Shown: positions 23,563-32,401, counted from the stretch's first letter. The stretch is DNA of 42,205 bases from Ruthenibacterium lactatiformans (GCF_000949455.1 NZ_JXXK01000032.1:1-42205); one strand, 5' to 3'. A program made the numbers and translations. The notes: generated from the letters alone by a model not told the origin.

Positions 23563-25335
23563 TTATGCGGTTTCTTCTTCGGGAAGCACAATTTCATGCA
23601 CCTCCACCGGTTCATCCTTGCGGAGAACCAACTTGTGGCTCAGATACTTTTCAATATCAAACGCCAGCTTAGGGTTACTATCAGAAAGCTCCTTGTACCG
23701 CTTATGAGCGGTAATGTCAAACTTGCTGCTGAGGAATGGCCTCACGCCTCTCAGCTGCAAGATACACTTGGAACCATCCATGACTGCAAGTTCATCTTTT
23801 GACATAAGGTCTTTTCCAGTTTTTTGATAATTTATGCCGTAGGAACGGCTCTGGCCTCTTGTGTCAGAAGTGTTGTACAGATCGATGGTCTCTTTCCCAA
23901 GGATCTCTGATATTTCTTTCAGGGTGGAGCTTTCTTTGCCACCCAAAAACAGTGTGGTATCACAGTTTCCCACAATGGTGTCGCAGTTATCTTTGTAGAT
24001 GGCCTTCAACTGGCTCTGTGACTGCAAGATAATAGAGGCCGATATTTCACGGCTTCGGATTGTGGCAATCAGCTTTTCAAACTGCGGGATCTGGCCGATG
24101 TTTGCAAACTCGTCTAAGAGGCACCGCACATGTACCGGCAGGCGGCCTCCATAGACATCATCTGCCCGGTCACACAGCAGGTTGAACAGCTGCGTGTACA
24201 TGATACTGACGATGAAATTGAAGGTGCTGTCTGTATCAGAAATGATAACGAACAAGGCCGTCTTCCTGTCACCGATTAAATCCAGCTCCAGTTCATCGTA
24301 GCTCATGATCTCACGAAGCTCCGCAATGTCAAAGGGAGCAAGTCTTGCACCACAGCTAATCAAGATCGATTTTGCTGTTTTGCCCGCCGCCAATTTGTAC
24401 TTGCGGTATTGCTTCACGGCAAAGTGTTCCGGATCCCTCTGTTCCAGCTCTTCAAACATCAGGTCTACCGCATTTTTGAAGTTTTCGTCATCTTCCCGTG
24501 CTTCGGAAGCGTTGATCATCTCCAGCAGCGTGGTGAAATTCTTTTCTTCATCCGGTGCTTCATACCAGATATACCCGATGTACGCCTGATACAGCAATTT
24601 CTCCGCCTTCACCCAGAAATCTTCTCCGGATTTATCCCCCTCACCCTTGGTATTGGTGATGATGGTATTCACCAGTTTCAGAATATCCTTCTCTGAGCGG
24701 ATATACATGAGCGGATTGTAGTGCATCGACTTTTTGAAGTTGATGGTATTCAGGACTTTGATTTTGTAGCCGCCTCTTCTCAGCATGTGGCCGACCTCAA
24801 CAAGGACAGTGCCTTTCGGATCAGTAACCACGTAGGAGCTGTGCATTTGCATGAGATTGGGCTTAACGAAAAAGCGAGTTTTGCCGGAACCTGAACCACC
24901 GATGACGAGGACGTTTTTGTTCCGTGCATACTTGGGAGCCTTTGGGCGGCTGTTCATGGTGAGCTTTTCTGTAGCTGTCAGGATAATGTTGTTCTCTGGG
25001 ACAGGATCGATATAGGGCTTGATGTCTTCTGCCGTACCCCAACGGGCGGAACCGTACTCCATACCTTGCCGGTACTTTTTCTTGTTTTTTCCCTTAAAGT
25101 AAACCACTGCCCGGAATAGAGCCGCACCGGTAAAGCCGATCAGCAGATCCACCGGATGAAAGCTGGGAAGTATATTGGAGAAGGCGTGACTAAAATGCAG
25201 CATCACGCCATAGAGCTTCATGCCGATCTCCGTAGCATCCACCATCCGGTAAAGCCATGCGATCTTATCTATCACATACCAGACCACCACATAGGGCAAA
25301 TTCAAGATTAGGAGCTTTTTTACATCCAGTTTCAC
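23563..25335 (-). CDS. virD4: VirD4-like type IV coupling protein (CD1115 family)
   Basis: GTG 25335 overlaps the pcfB stop (GTGA). The 590-residue protein has two N-terminal transmembrane segments (about 10-30 and 62-80), Walker A GGSGSGKT at about 146-153, Walker B in CLLDEFANIG, and the ATIRSREISASIILQSQSQL motif of TraG/VirD4 ATPases. It recruits the relaxase-DNA complex to the mating channel. PcfB just upstream is its usual adaptor in Gram-positive systems. Confidence 0.95.
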   Translation of the reverse strand: MKLDVKKLLILNLPYVVVWYVIDKIAWLYRMVDATEIGMKLYGVMLHFSHAFSNILPSFHPVDLLIGFTGAALFRAVVYFKGKNKKKYRQGMEYGSARWGTAEDIKPYIDPVPENNIILTATEKLTMNSRPKAPKYARNKNVLVIGGSGSGKTRFFVKPNLMQMHSSYVVTDPKGTVLVEVGHMLRRGGYKIKVLNTINFKKSMHYNPLMYIRSEKDILKLVNTIITNTKGEGDKSGEDFWVKAEKLLYQAYIGYIWYEAPDEEKNFTTLLEMINASEAREDDENFKNAVDLMFEELEQRDPEHFAVKQYRKYKLAAGKTAKSILISCGARLAPFDIAELREIMSYDELELDLIGDRKTALFVIISDTDSTFNFIVSIMYTQLFNLLCDRADDVYGGRLPVHVRCLLDEFANIGQIPQFEKLIATIRSREISASIILQSQSQLKAIYKDNCDTIVGNCDTTLFLGGKESSTLKEISEILGKETIDLYNTSDTRGQSRSYGINYQKTGKDLMSKDELAVMDGSKCILQLRGVRPFLSSKFDITAHKRYKELSDSNPKLAFDIEKYLSHKLVLRKDEPVEVHEIVLPEEETA

Positions 25336-25823
25336 AGTTCCTGCCCCCGATCTTTTGTTTTTGCCCGCTCACGCTGCTTCTGACCACGGACTTTCGCCAG
25401 AGCCTTGGCAAGCGTCTTTCGGATGGAAGGCTTCTTGCTTTTGACCATCTCCTTGGCGCTGTACTCCTTGAATGCAGCTGTCATTACGTCCACATCCCTT
25501 GCCTTGAAAAACACAAGGTACTTAGGCGGAGACTGAGTAGCATCCTTTTTCAGCGCAAAGTCGATCCCGTACTTTTTGGCCGTTCTCTCAAAGGACTTGA
25601 TGTTGCCATCCGTCACTTCGATATTGGTCAAACCGGTATTCTGCTTCATCAGCTGGGCAATGGTCTGTTCCCCTTGAACGGTCTTATTGCCATTCAGGAA
25701 CTCCAGCATTGCCTTTTTGAGTGCTTCCCCGGTCATCTTGCCTGCACGGACAGAGAGAGCAATCACCTTCATGCCCACCTGCGTTCCTTGCTGCACCATT
25801 CTTTCATTGATTTCATCCTGCAT
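25332..25823 (-). CDS. pcfB: PcfB family (DUF3801) relaxosome/coupling adaptor
   Basis: ATG 25823 follows GGAAGGAGGGAAACGG. The 163-residue soluble protein contains the PcfB pattern (GMKVIALSVRAGKMTGEALKKAM, KYGIDFALKKD, YLVFFKARDVDVMTAAFKEY) and a basic, Arg/Lys-rich tail of about 40 residues that may contact DNA. In pCF10, PcfB helps deliver substrate to the PcfC coupling protein. The gene directly precedes virD4 and is translationally coupled to it. Confidence 0.88.
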   Translation of the reverse strand: MQDEINERMVQQGTQVGMKVIALSVRAGKMTGEALKKAMLEFLNGNKTVQGEQTIAQLMKQNTGLTNIEVTDGNIKSFERTAKKYGIDFALKKDATQSPPKYLVFFKARDVDVMTAAFKEYSAKEMVKSKKPSIRKTLAKALAKVRGQKQRERAKTKDRGQEL

Positions 25824-25865
25824 CCGTTTCCCTCCTTCCGTTCAGATTTGCAGAAATGCTTTGAA

Positions 25866-25912
25866 TAAAAAAATCCGCCATAGCCGGGACATACCGGTTT
25901 CTGACGGATTTT
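25866..25912 (-). terminator. Terminator-like hairpin between dnaC-like gene and pcfB
   Basis: On the minus strand AAATCCG...CCGG and CCGG...CGGATTT arms form an interrupted stem followed by TTTTTTTATT. It lies about 45 bp after the dnaC-like stop and about 40 bp before the pcfB ATG, with only the pcfB ribosome binding site in between. Confidence 0.7.
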
Positions 25913-25956
25913 TCTGCCAAGGCGGATACACCCGCTGCCATAGCCAAAGTTTCATA

Positions 25957-26817
25957 CTATTTTTCACCTCCCATGCTGTCAGCAAAAAGGCCAACCAGAA
26001 GCTCCCGGTTGGTCTGTGCGATTTCGGTTCTATAGTTTTTTCCAGTAAAGGCAATCGGCTGGCAGCGTTCCAGTATCCGGTCATAGATACGGGCATGAGC
26101 CACATCCGACGGATCCGGATGCTTCATCTGCTGGAGGCCAAGATTGGTTGTAATAATCATGGGCTTCCCGCTGCGGTATCGGCTGTCAATCACATTGAAG
26201 ACCTGTTCCAAGGCATACTCCGTGTTGCGTTCAATTCCAAGGTCATCTATGATCAGCAGCGAATACTGGTTAAAGCTGTCGATATACTTGTTCCTGTCTT
26301 CATTGAACATTCCGGAAAGGCTATTCAAAATCTTAGAGAAATTGGTCATCAGCACTGGGATCCCTTGATCCAGCAGAGCATTTGCAATGCACCCGGCAAA
26401 GAAAGACTTGCCGGTTCCCACCTTACCGAAGAGAAGTAGACCAATATTCTGCGCATAAAACTCCGGCCAATGCTCTACATACGCCCGTGCCTTCTCCATA
26501 GCGGGATTGTCTCCTTTGTCGTTGGCAAAGGTATATGACCTGAGCGCCGGATCCTGTAATCCAGCCGCTTTCATCCTCTGAATTTGTTGGATACGCTCCA
26601 AGCGTTTGCGCTCTTCCTCTTCCAGCCGGTGTTGCTCTGCTTCACAGGCGCACATGCAATGAACCGTATGGCTTTTCCCAAACAGCTCAACCCGAACCTG
26701 CTTTTTCGTATGGCACTTTCCACAATAGAGAAGTCCATCCTCTGGATTTTGGTAATCTCCCGGTTCTGCCGGGATATTTTCATTCTGAGCGATCAGGCGC
26801 TCAACCTCGCTTCTCAT
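25957..26817 (-). CDS. DnaC/IstB-like AAA+ helicase loader
   Basis: ATG 26817 overlaps the repA stop codon as ATGA; an upstream TTG at 26823 is less likely. The protein (286 aa) has an N-terminal zinc-binding region (CGKCHTKKQ... HCMCAC), then an AAA+ core with Walker A FGKVGTGKS, Walker B SLLIIDDLGIER and a sensor-type IITTNLGLQQM. It should load the replicative helicase at the element's origin, working with RepA encoded just upstream, for replication of the excised ICE. Confidence 0.9.
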   Translation of the reverse strand: MRSEVERLIAQNENIPAEPGDYQNPEDGLLYCGKCHTKKQVRVELFGKSHTVHCMCACEAEQHRLEEEERKRLERIQQIQRMKAAGLQDPALRSYTFANDKGDNPAMEKARAYVEHWPEFYAQNIGLLLFGKVGTGKSFFAGCIANALLDQGIPVLMTNFSKILNSLSGMFNEDRNKYIDSFNQYSLLIIDDLGIERNTEYALEQVFNVIDSRYRSGKPMIITTNLGLQQMKHPDPSDVAHARIYDRILERCQPIAFTGKNYRTEIAQTNRELLVGLFADSMGGEK

Positions 26818-27584
26818 ACACAATCACCTTCCTCATAGCTGTAATCAATACCTCCCTTCACTGGCTGCTTCTTTTTCTGATCCTGTCTCGCCCAGCGGCG
26901 TATGGTAGCCAGATAGTCCTTGTAGCTCTTACCTGTGGAAGCCATGTATTCTGAGACACGTTCAATACGTTCCTGATAATCAGCAGGGAACTCCACCTTT
27001 AGCTTTTCCATATCCGTATCCGACAAAAGGACATTATGATACCGGCCATATTGGTGGCGCTGCTCTCTCTTCTCAGTCTTATTTATCTCAGTATTGTTTA
27101 TCTCAGTATTATTAGTGCCGGAAAAACCGGTCTCTGGATCCCGTTTTTTGCGGCCTCCAGAAACCGTTTTTTCCGGTGTCAAGAGTCCGCTGCTTAGCGG
27201 AGTCTGGTATCCGCCGCTCGACAGGAAGTGTTTGACATAGATCATATCGGGTTTTCCAAAGCCCTGACGTACACGATGAATCAGTCCAATTCCTTTATTG
27301 GTATCCAATTCCGAGAGCATCTTGGTACACTTATCTGCACTGCATTGGAAGCATTCACACATGCTCGCCACAGTAAAGTAAATGAAAACCCGGCCTTGCT
27401 CGTCTATCCAGCCATTCTTGCAGGACAGCGCCATACGATCCAACATCATGCCATAGAGCAACTTGGCATCGGTCGAGACATCCTTGAATTCCGGCTGTTC
27501 AAAGAGTGCCTTGGGTATCCGATAGAAAGCATATTGTTCCGCCTCCATGCCATAGTGGAACGGAAATCGGTTCTCCGCATTCAT
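26814..27584 (-). CDS. repA: RepA_N-type replication initiator of the ICE
   Basis: The 256-residue protein has the RepA N-terminal domain (FYRIPKALFEQPEFKDVSTDAKLLYGMMLDRMALS, residues about 20-110), a winged-helix fold shared by theta-replicating Firmicute plasmids, a variable Gly/Ser/Thr-rich linker and a C-terminal DnaD-like segment. ATG 27584 follows AAGGAGGATTGAG. It is coupled to the helicase loader. A second, shorter member of the family is encoded at 35019-35405. Confidence 0.88.
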   Translation of the reverse strand: MNAENRFPFHYGMEAEQYAFYRIPKALFEQPEFKDVSTDAKLLYGMMLDRMALSCKNGWIDEQGRVFIYFTVASMCECFQCSADKCTKMLSELDTNKGIGLIHRVRQGFGKPDMIYVKHFLSSGGYQTPLSSGLLTPEKTVSGGRKKRDPETGFSGTNNTEINNTEINKTEKREQRHQYGRYHNVLLSDTDMEKLKVEFPADYQERIERVSEYMASTGKSYKDYLATIRRWARQDQKKKQPVKGGIDYSYEEGDCV

Positions 27585-27616
27585 CTCAATCCTCCTTCCT
27601 CAAAACTCATGCCGGT

Positions 27617-27841
27617 TCATATTGCTGCACCCACCGGTCTCAGCGTGGAGATAGCCTGCTTACCTGAATAGGGGCAGACCGAATACACACAGCACTGGTG
27701 CTTCCATTGTGGCCGATGGAATCGGCAGCTCTTACACTCCGGGCATACCCCTGTATTCTTCTTGGTCTCGAAGTGGTCGAAGCCGGGGACATCCTTCATC
27801 ATCCTCTCGAAGGCTCTTGTAGAGCCACTTGTAAACGTCAT
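27617..27841 (-). CDS. Small Cys-rich ICE protein (74 aa)
   Basis: ATG 27841 follows AAGGAGGAAACGATC. The C-terminal half has a cysteine cluster (CPECKSCRFHRP...HQCCVYSVCPYSGK) typical of a small zinc-binding protein. It begins 25 bp after the T-run of the parB terminator. I do not recognise a named family; a regulatory role near the partition/replication genes is possible. Confidence 0.7.
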   Translation of the reverse strand: MTFTSGSTRAFERMMKDVPGFDHFETKKNTGVCPECKSCRFHRPQWKHQCCVYSVCPYSGKQAISTLRPVGAAI

Positions 27842-27865
27842 GATCGTTTCCTCCTTCTGAAAATT

Positions 27866-27914
27866 GGCAAAAAAATAAGCCGTCCACTTCGTACTGCTAC
27901 GAAATGAACGGCTC
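27866..27914 (-). terminator. Terminator-like hairpin after parB
   Basis: On the minus strand AGCCGT...TACGAA and the matching TTCGTA...ACGGCT arms (27913 to 27878) form a stem of about 16 bp with one bulge, followed by TTATTTTTTT. It follows the parB stop by about 25 bp and ends about 25 bp before the next start codon. Confidence 0.8.
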
Positions 27915-27937
27915 TGTGTCTTTGTGACTTATTGAGT

Positions 27938-28918
27938 TTATTGGGCTACTGCATAGTATCGCTCCAGTGCTTCCACGATGACCTGCTGGATATGCTCCGC
28001 TTTATCCTCCGGTTTGAAATACTTGGAGAACAACGTGACATCCATTTTGATGGTCTGAAACTTGGGAACCGGTGCTTTGTCTTCCAGCCACCCCAGCATC
28101 ATTTGCTGGATCGTCTCTTCGGTCAGACTGTCTCTTTCGCTCCGAAGTACCGCTGAGGTTTTACCATTCAGACGGTATCCCAGCTTTTCGGCGGAATCAA
28201 ACACCCAGTTCTGTGCGGCACTGCTCAGGTAGGAAAGGTTGATTGCCACCTGCATGGTGATTTCCTTGTTGTCCATCATGCGCTTATATGGCTCAATCAG
28301 CTGATTTACCCGGATTAGCCTTGCAATGGAGCTGTCAGAGAGGCCGTATTCCTTGGCAAGCCTGCCCCGGCTGTCCAACTTCTGTTCAATTTGACCGGAA
28401 GTTGCTTCTCCATTCTCCAGAAGCTCCAGTTCTCTGCGAATGTCGTTCCTGCTGCCTTGGGAAATAATCTGGTTGTACTGAACCGCAAGGACAGCTGCCT
28501 GCTCCGAAGGGTACATATCAGAGAAAGAACGCTGCTTCAAATTAGTCTCGACAACATAAACCAAAGCATCTTGATCTGTCAGACCTTCTTTGATGATAGC
28601 TGGTATCCGGTCAAGTCCAGCCAGCTTAGCAGCTGCCATCCGGTTATGACCGGCCAGCATTTCATACTTGTCATCCGCTAGTTTGCGGACAATGACCGGA
28701 GTAAGTACACCGTTCTCCCGAATACTCTCCACCATGTCATCCAAGCGTTCACCCTCATAGAGATAGAACAAATGCTCATGATAGGGAGCAATCAGCTCCA
28801 TATTCAGGTTCACAACCCGGTTGGGGGAAATGCTAACCGGCTCCTGCTCTTCATAATCAGCGGTCAACAGGTCAACCGCATCTGTGACAATTCTTCTTCT
28901 CGGAGCATCTTTCTTCAT
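27938..28918 (-). CDS. parB: ParB-family partition protein
   Basis: The 326-residue protein has a ParB/Srx N-terminal domain (residues about 30-130, with ENGVLTPVIV and the motif MLAGHNRMAAAKLAG), an HTH segment (GRLAKEYGLSDSSIARLIRVNQL) and a C-terminal region for dimerization. Its start overlaps the parA stop (ATGA). With ParA it should stabilise the extrachromosomal form of the ICE. A 25-bp palindrome inside its own coding sequence is a candidate binding site. Confidence 0.92.
   Translation of the reverse strand: MKKDAPRRRIVTDAVDLLTADYEEQEPVSISPNRVVNLNMELIAPYHEHLFYLYEGERLDDMVESIRENGVLTPVIVRKLADDKYEMLAGHNRMAAAKLAGLDRIPAIIKEGLTDQDALVYVVETNLKQRSFSDMYPSEQAAVLAVQYNQIISQGSRNDIRRELELLENGEATSGQIEQKLDSRGRLAKEYGLSDSSIARLIRVNQLIEPYKRMMDNKEITMQVAINLSYLSSAAQNWVFDSAEKLGYRLNGKTSAVLRSERDSLTEETIQQMMLGWLEDKAPVPKFQTIKMDVTLFSKYFKPEDKAEHIQQVIVEALERYYAVAQ
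28378..28402. promoter_or_regulatory. Candidate ParB-binding palindrome (parS-like) within parB
   Basis: Arms ACTTCTGTTCAA and TTGACCGGAAGT flank a central T; the arms are complementary at 10 of 12 positions. It matches the Maff2 intergenic palindrome (23205-23229) at 22 of 25 positions. I found no other copy in the window. Binding by ParB is inference from the context and symmetry. Confidence 0.45.
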
Positions 28919-29694
28919 AAGGCCACCAGCTCCTTTGCAAATTCCCGATAAGCTATGCCAGCAGTTGCTTTGGGGCTGTACTGCTGAATGCTCATGCCAT
29001 AGTAAATAGATTCTCCAACTTTCACCGTTGCCGGTATTGTGGTGTTGAAGATGGGAACCACTTTGTTGTATTCATCGTAGACCTGATCCTTCAAGACCTT
29101 GCACAGGTTCGTGCGAGAATCACACATGGTCAGGAGAATTCCGGAGACCTCCAAGCGGGTGTTTATCCGCTTCTTGATTTTTCTTACGGTCTTCATGAAA
29201 TCCTGCAACCCCATCATGGCAAGAAGCTGAGGATTAACAGTGATGATCACCTTATCCGCAGCGGCCAGCGCATTGATGGTCAGAGAGCCAAGGGAAGGGC
29301 AGGTATCAATCAGAATATAATCGTAGTCATCCCGAAGGCCTTCCAGAATTCCGGCCAGCATCATCTCACTGCCCATCTCCAGCCGGAGGGACGCATCCAC
29401 CACGGAAAGAGAAATGCTGGAAGGAATGAAATCAACACCATTGGCCGTTTTGATGTAGGCCGCTTTATCTGGCAGCTCGTCTTCTTCCATTCGTGCCATC
29501 ATCAGATGGGATATGTTCGGTTCAATAGCATTGGGATTTTCAATCCCATAGCAGCTGGTCAGATTTGCCTGACTGTCAAAATCCACAGTGAGAACTCTCT
29601 TTCCAAGCTGATGCAGGCTATAAGCCAGATTGAGGGTAGTAGTGGTTTTACCCACACCGCCTTTTTGATTTGCGATTGCAATTATTTCAGCCAT
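28915..29694 (-). CDS. parA: ParA-family partition ATPase
   Basis: The 259-residue protein has the deviant Walker A motif KGGVGKT at residues 11-17, Walker A' (LTVDFDSQANLT) and Walker B (YDYILIDTCPSLG). There is no N-terminal HTH, so it is the short (Soj/type Ib-like) form. ATG 29694 follows AAAGGAGG. It is coupled to parB and lies 18 bp downstream of the DUF6050 gene. Confidence 0.93.
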   Translation of the reverse strand: MAEIIAIANQKGGVGKTTTTLNLAYSLHQLGKRVLTVDFDSQANLTSCYGIENPNAIEPNISHLMMARMEEDELPDKAAYIKTANGVDFIPSSISLSVVDASLRLEMGSEMMLAGILEGLRDDYDYILIDTCPSLGSLTINALAAADKVIITVNPQLLAMMGLQDFMKTVRKIKKRINTRLEVSGILLTMCDSRTNLCKVLKDQVYDEYNKVVPIFNTTIPATVKVGESIYYGMSIQQYSPKATAGIAYREFAKELVAL

Positions 29695-29712
29695 GAGCGG
29701 CCTCCTTTCACA

Positions 29713-30021
29713 TCAGAAAAAGCATTGAATCAGATTGACAATTCCTTTCAACACTGTGAACACCAGCACGAACCCTCCGATGATTCCACCGATGATCAGA
29801 TTGAACGCAAACACGCCAACCGTACCGGCAAGACCAAAGTTGAAGGGAACCAGCCACATGCACATCCGGCGGATACCGAAAGGACAACCAATCAAAATCC
29901 ACATCAGAAAGAAATCGCATTGCCCGTCACTCATATAGACTGGGCGAAACAGTAAAGCCAAGAGTGCAGCCAGCACAACCGGCAGCACCAGATTACGCAG
30001 CACTTTTGCGCCTTTGCTCAT
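29713..30021 (-). CDS. DUF6050 family membrane protein (102 aa)
   Basis: ATG 30021 follows AATAAGGAGGTTTT. Three hydrophobic segments (about residues 8-26, 36-60 and 63-90) predict a small polytopic membrane protein of the DUF6050 family, which occurs at the parA end of CTn4-type ICEs. It is the last ICE gene before the element's right end, 115 bp away. Function unknown. Confidence 0.75.
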   Translation of the reverse strand: MSKGAKVLRNLVLPVVLAALLALLFRPVYMSDGQCDFFLMWILIGCPFGIRRMCMWLVPFNFGLAGTVGVFAFNLIIGGIIGGFVLVFTVLKGIVNLIQCFF

Positions 30022-31465
30022 AAAACCTCCTTATTGACATTTTCATTGCCTCTTTTTGGGTCAAAAAAATAGGCCTAAGCCAGTCAAGCCCTTGATTTAT
30101 CAGGCTTTTCTGATTTAGTCCTATTATCTCATAGGCATCCACGATGATGTAATCGTAAAAATCGGGACTCGTCTTTTCCGTGAAGCTCTGTGAGTTGAAA
30201 GTCTGGATGGACAGAAACAGGTTGTCGATGCTCTCCGGCTTATAGTTGCCTACAAATAGCTCACCAAAGTTTGCGTCCTTGAGCACGGCGCGGAAGGTGT
30301 ACAAGCTCTGCTTGAGGATTTCCTCCCGGTGCGCCACAAAGAGCAGGCGGCAGGGTCGATCCGGATTCTGCTTGCGGAAGCGCTTGTAATCCAGCGCAGA
30401 GATGACCGTCTTGCCGGTACCGGTGGCCGCCACCACCAGATTGCGCGTATAGCCACGAACAGTGCGCTCTGCCTCCAGTTTGTCCAAAATCTCCTGCTGG
30501 TAGGAATAGGGGTTGATGTCCATGGTGTAGACATCGGCGTTGTTGGTGTCGAAATATTTTTCCGCCTTCAGTGCCCGTGCCAAGCGCTCTCGCTGATCCT
30601 CCGCGTAGTATTCAAATTCGCGGTCATTCCAGTAATACTCAAAGGTAGCGGCGATCTTGTCGATGGTTTCGGGCAAGTCGCGTTTCGTTACCTTGGTGTT
30701 CCATTCAAGACCGCTGGTCAGTGCCGCATTGGACAGGTTGGACGAGCCCACATAAGCCGTCGTGAAGCCGGTTTCGCGGTAAAAGATATATGCCTTGGCG
30801 TGGAGCCGGGTCGTCTTGGTGTTGTAGCTGACCTTGATGTGTGTATTGGGCAGTTTTCGAAGCTCCTCAATGGCTTTTACATCGGTAGCGCCCATATAGG
30901 AGGTGGTGATGATGCGGAGCTCGCCGCCGCTATGCGTAAACTCCCGCAGCTCGTCCATGATGAGCCGCAGACCGCTCCATTTGATGAAGGACACCAGCAT
31001 GTCAATTCTGTCAGCAGAGACGATCTCCTTTTTGAGCTCTGTGAACATCTGCGGCTCATGCACAGCCCCAGTGAAAAGTGAGCTTTGTGCGATGGAGGTT
31101 TCCGGGCGCTCTATGTCCGCCGCAGTTTTCCCCACCGCCAGCCGCGGGTCGGTCTCCCGTAAAAGCGAAAGAAGCTGCTCTGCCCGCTGGTCAACGCCCA
31201 GCGCGGCAAAGTCAGCTTCTTTCGTTGTACTTTGAATGAGGTCAACGATCTGGTTGGTCAGCCCGATCTGGGCAGAAATATCCCCGCCGTTGTCCAGCAC
31301 GTTATCCAAGCCCTTTTGAACCACATCCGCCAGATACTGCGCCAGCACTTTAGAAGCTTCTGCTTTGTCAATAGGCGCAACAGACTTGCGGGCCTCCGGA
31401 ATCTCCGCAAGCTCGCCCGTCAGGGCATTGTTGATGACTTGTTCATAAAGACCGGGGTGTAACAT
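29993..31465 (-). pseudogene. PLD-nuclease/DEAD helicase (DUF3427/SauUSI-like), truncated by the ICE
   Basis: ATG 31465 follows GAGGATTTTACT. Residues 1-443 are genuine: a DUF3427-type N-terminus, a phospholipase-D nuclease domain (HAKAYIF at 222-228 and VGSSNLS at 239-245), and the start of a superfamily 2 helicase with Walker A ATGTGKT at 347-353 and motif Ia FVAHREEIL. After Asp443 (30137) the frame runs 47 codons into the ICE. Motif II, the rest of the helicase and the C-terminal domain are lost. SauUSI-type proteins of this layout are type IV restriction enzymes against modified DNA. The broken protein should not translocate; the missing half should lie at the other ICE end. Confidence 0.85.
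30134..30139. other. Right junction of the ICE with the interrupted helicase gene
   Basis: On the minus strand the helicase sequence reads Tyr-Asp-Tyr-Ile-Ile-Val-Asp and then departs from the expected Glu-Phe-His-His of its motif II, continuing Ala-Tyr-Glu-Ile-Ile-Gly. The last bases compatible with the host gene are GTG-GAT-G. The ICE end (30022-30136) holds no gene except the run-on frame; the recombination core cannot be defined without the other end. Confidence 0.7.
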
Positions 31466-31507
31466 AGTAAAATCCTCAATTTCTTCGATCGTTAGGAATT
31501 CTCAAAT

Positions 31508-32401
31508 TTAGTTTTCATCAAATGCTCGGTCGATTAGAAGCTTTGCCTTCTCGAAATCCGCACCACTTTGCAAATAGAGCTCAACCGCACCGCAGCCCCA
31601 GTGACCGATGTTTGTAACATCTCTTGAAAAGCCTTCTTCAAATGATACAGTAGACACATCAAGCGGCAAATTCAGAATTAGCTTTTTCTTTTGGGCGACT
31701 ACCGTGACCACATTTCTGATTTTCTTAAATGCCGCATATAGTTTCAGATGACTTTCGCTAATATCATCACCAAGGCTAAGAATATAGTTGGAAAGGTTTT
31801 CGTACAACACTCTAATGTTCTCGTCAGCATTTCTGATCTGCTCATCGAACGTTTTATCAGTAGCTTTTGTTTTGCTGACGGGTTCATTATCAGGAATAGC
31901 GGAGACAACATTCTCATTGACTTGCTCGAACATAAGCAGGTCCTCTCCGAATTTCTTATATCGGATCAAGCTAATATTGCGGTTCATCTGTTTGATTGCA
32001 GACTCATCATATTTTGTGAAGTCACCCGCGACACATACAACTCGCGGCATGCTCCAATCAATGTTATTTGCCGCTTTCAAACCCAGCTTTTCAATTACAA
32101 GCACTTTGAAACTGTCTTTATGATCCAAAAGCCAGTTCAAATAAAATAGACCTTGGTTAATCACATTCTCCTTCACAGACCGCTTGTATTCAAAGATGAC
32201 AGGGCAATGGTTTTCGTCAATGCCAATGCTGTCCATGCGTCCACCATCCGTTGTGCGATACTCAGAGGCAAGAAATGTTACCCCGAAGAAGATATTCATA
32301 TTATTTTCAATCACTGTCTGAAGTTCTTTCTCAAGTGTGACAGTGCCACTTTGATATTCTTTTACTGCGCCCTTTATGTTAAAAAGTTTTGTGTCAGCCA
32401 T
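31508..32401 (-). CDS. Putative nuclease with C-terminal DUF5655 domain
   Basis: ATG 32401 is chosen because GGAGAATACG precedes it and it overlaps the upstream regulator stop (ATGGCTGA). The protein (297 aa) has an N-terminal region with a PD-(D/E)xK-like pattern (GRMDSIGIDENHCPVIFEYKR, Asp then Glu-x-Lys, about residues 54-72) followed by a NucS/DUF91-like fold, and a C-terminal DUF5655-like region (SLGDDISESHLKLYAAFKKIRNVVTVVAQKK). It sits between an XRE regulator and the PLD/helicase gene, which suggests a role in a DNA-degrading defence system. The nuclease activity is predicted, not known. Confidence 0.75.
   Translation of the reverse strand: MADTKLFNIKGAVKEYQSGTVTLEKELQTVIENNMNIFFGVTFLASEYRTTDGGRMDSIGIDENHCPVIFEYKRSVKENVINQGLFYLNWLLDHKDSFKVLVIEKLGLKAANNIDWSMPRVVCVAGDFTKYDESAIKQMNRNISLIRYKKFGEDLLMFEQVNENVVSAIPDNEPVSKTKATDKTFDEQIRNADENIRVLYENLSNYILSLGDDISESHLKLYAAFKKIRNVVTVVAQKKKLILNLPLDVSTVSFEEGFSRDVTNIGHWGCGAVELYLQSGADFEKAKLLIDRAFDEN

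Larger units (their letters stand above)
1..30136. mobile_element. CTn4/Tn1549-family integrative conjugative element (right part; left end outside window)
   Basis: A continuous minus-strand array from DUF6050/parA to an ArdC-like gene has the gene content and order of the C. difficile CTn4-type ICEs: partition and replication genes, PcfB, VirD4, Maff2, VirB6/TrbL, PrgI, VirB4, NlpC/P60, DUF4315, DUF4366 and topoisomerase III. The right boundary is placed at 30136/30137, where a PLD/helicase gene loses family similarity after the codons for Ile-Ile-Val-Asp. Relaxase and integrase are not seen and should lie left of the window. The element is itself interrupted in topB by a 10.3-kb IME. Confidence 0.85.
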
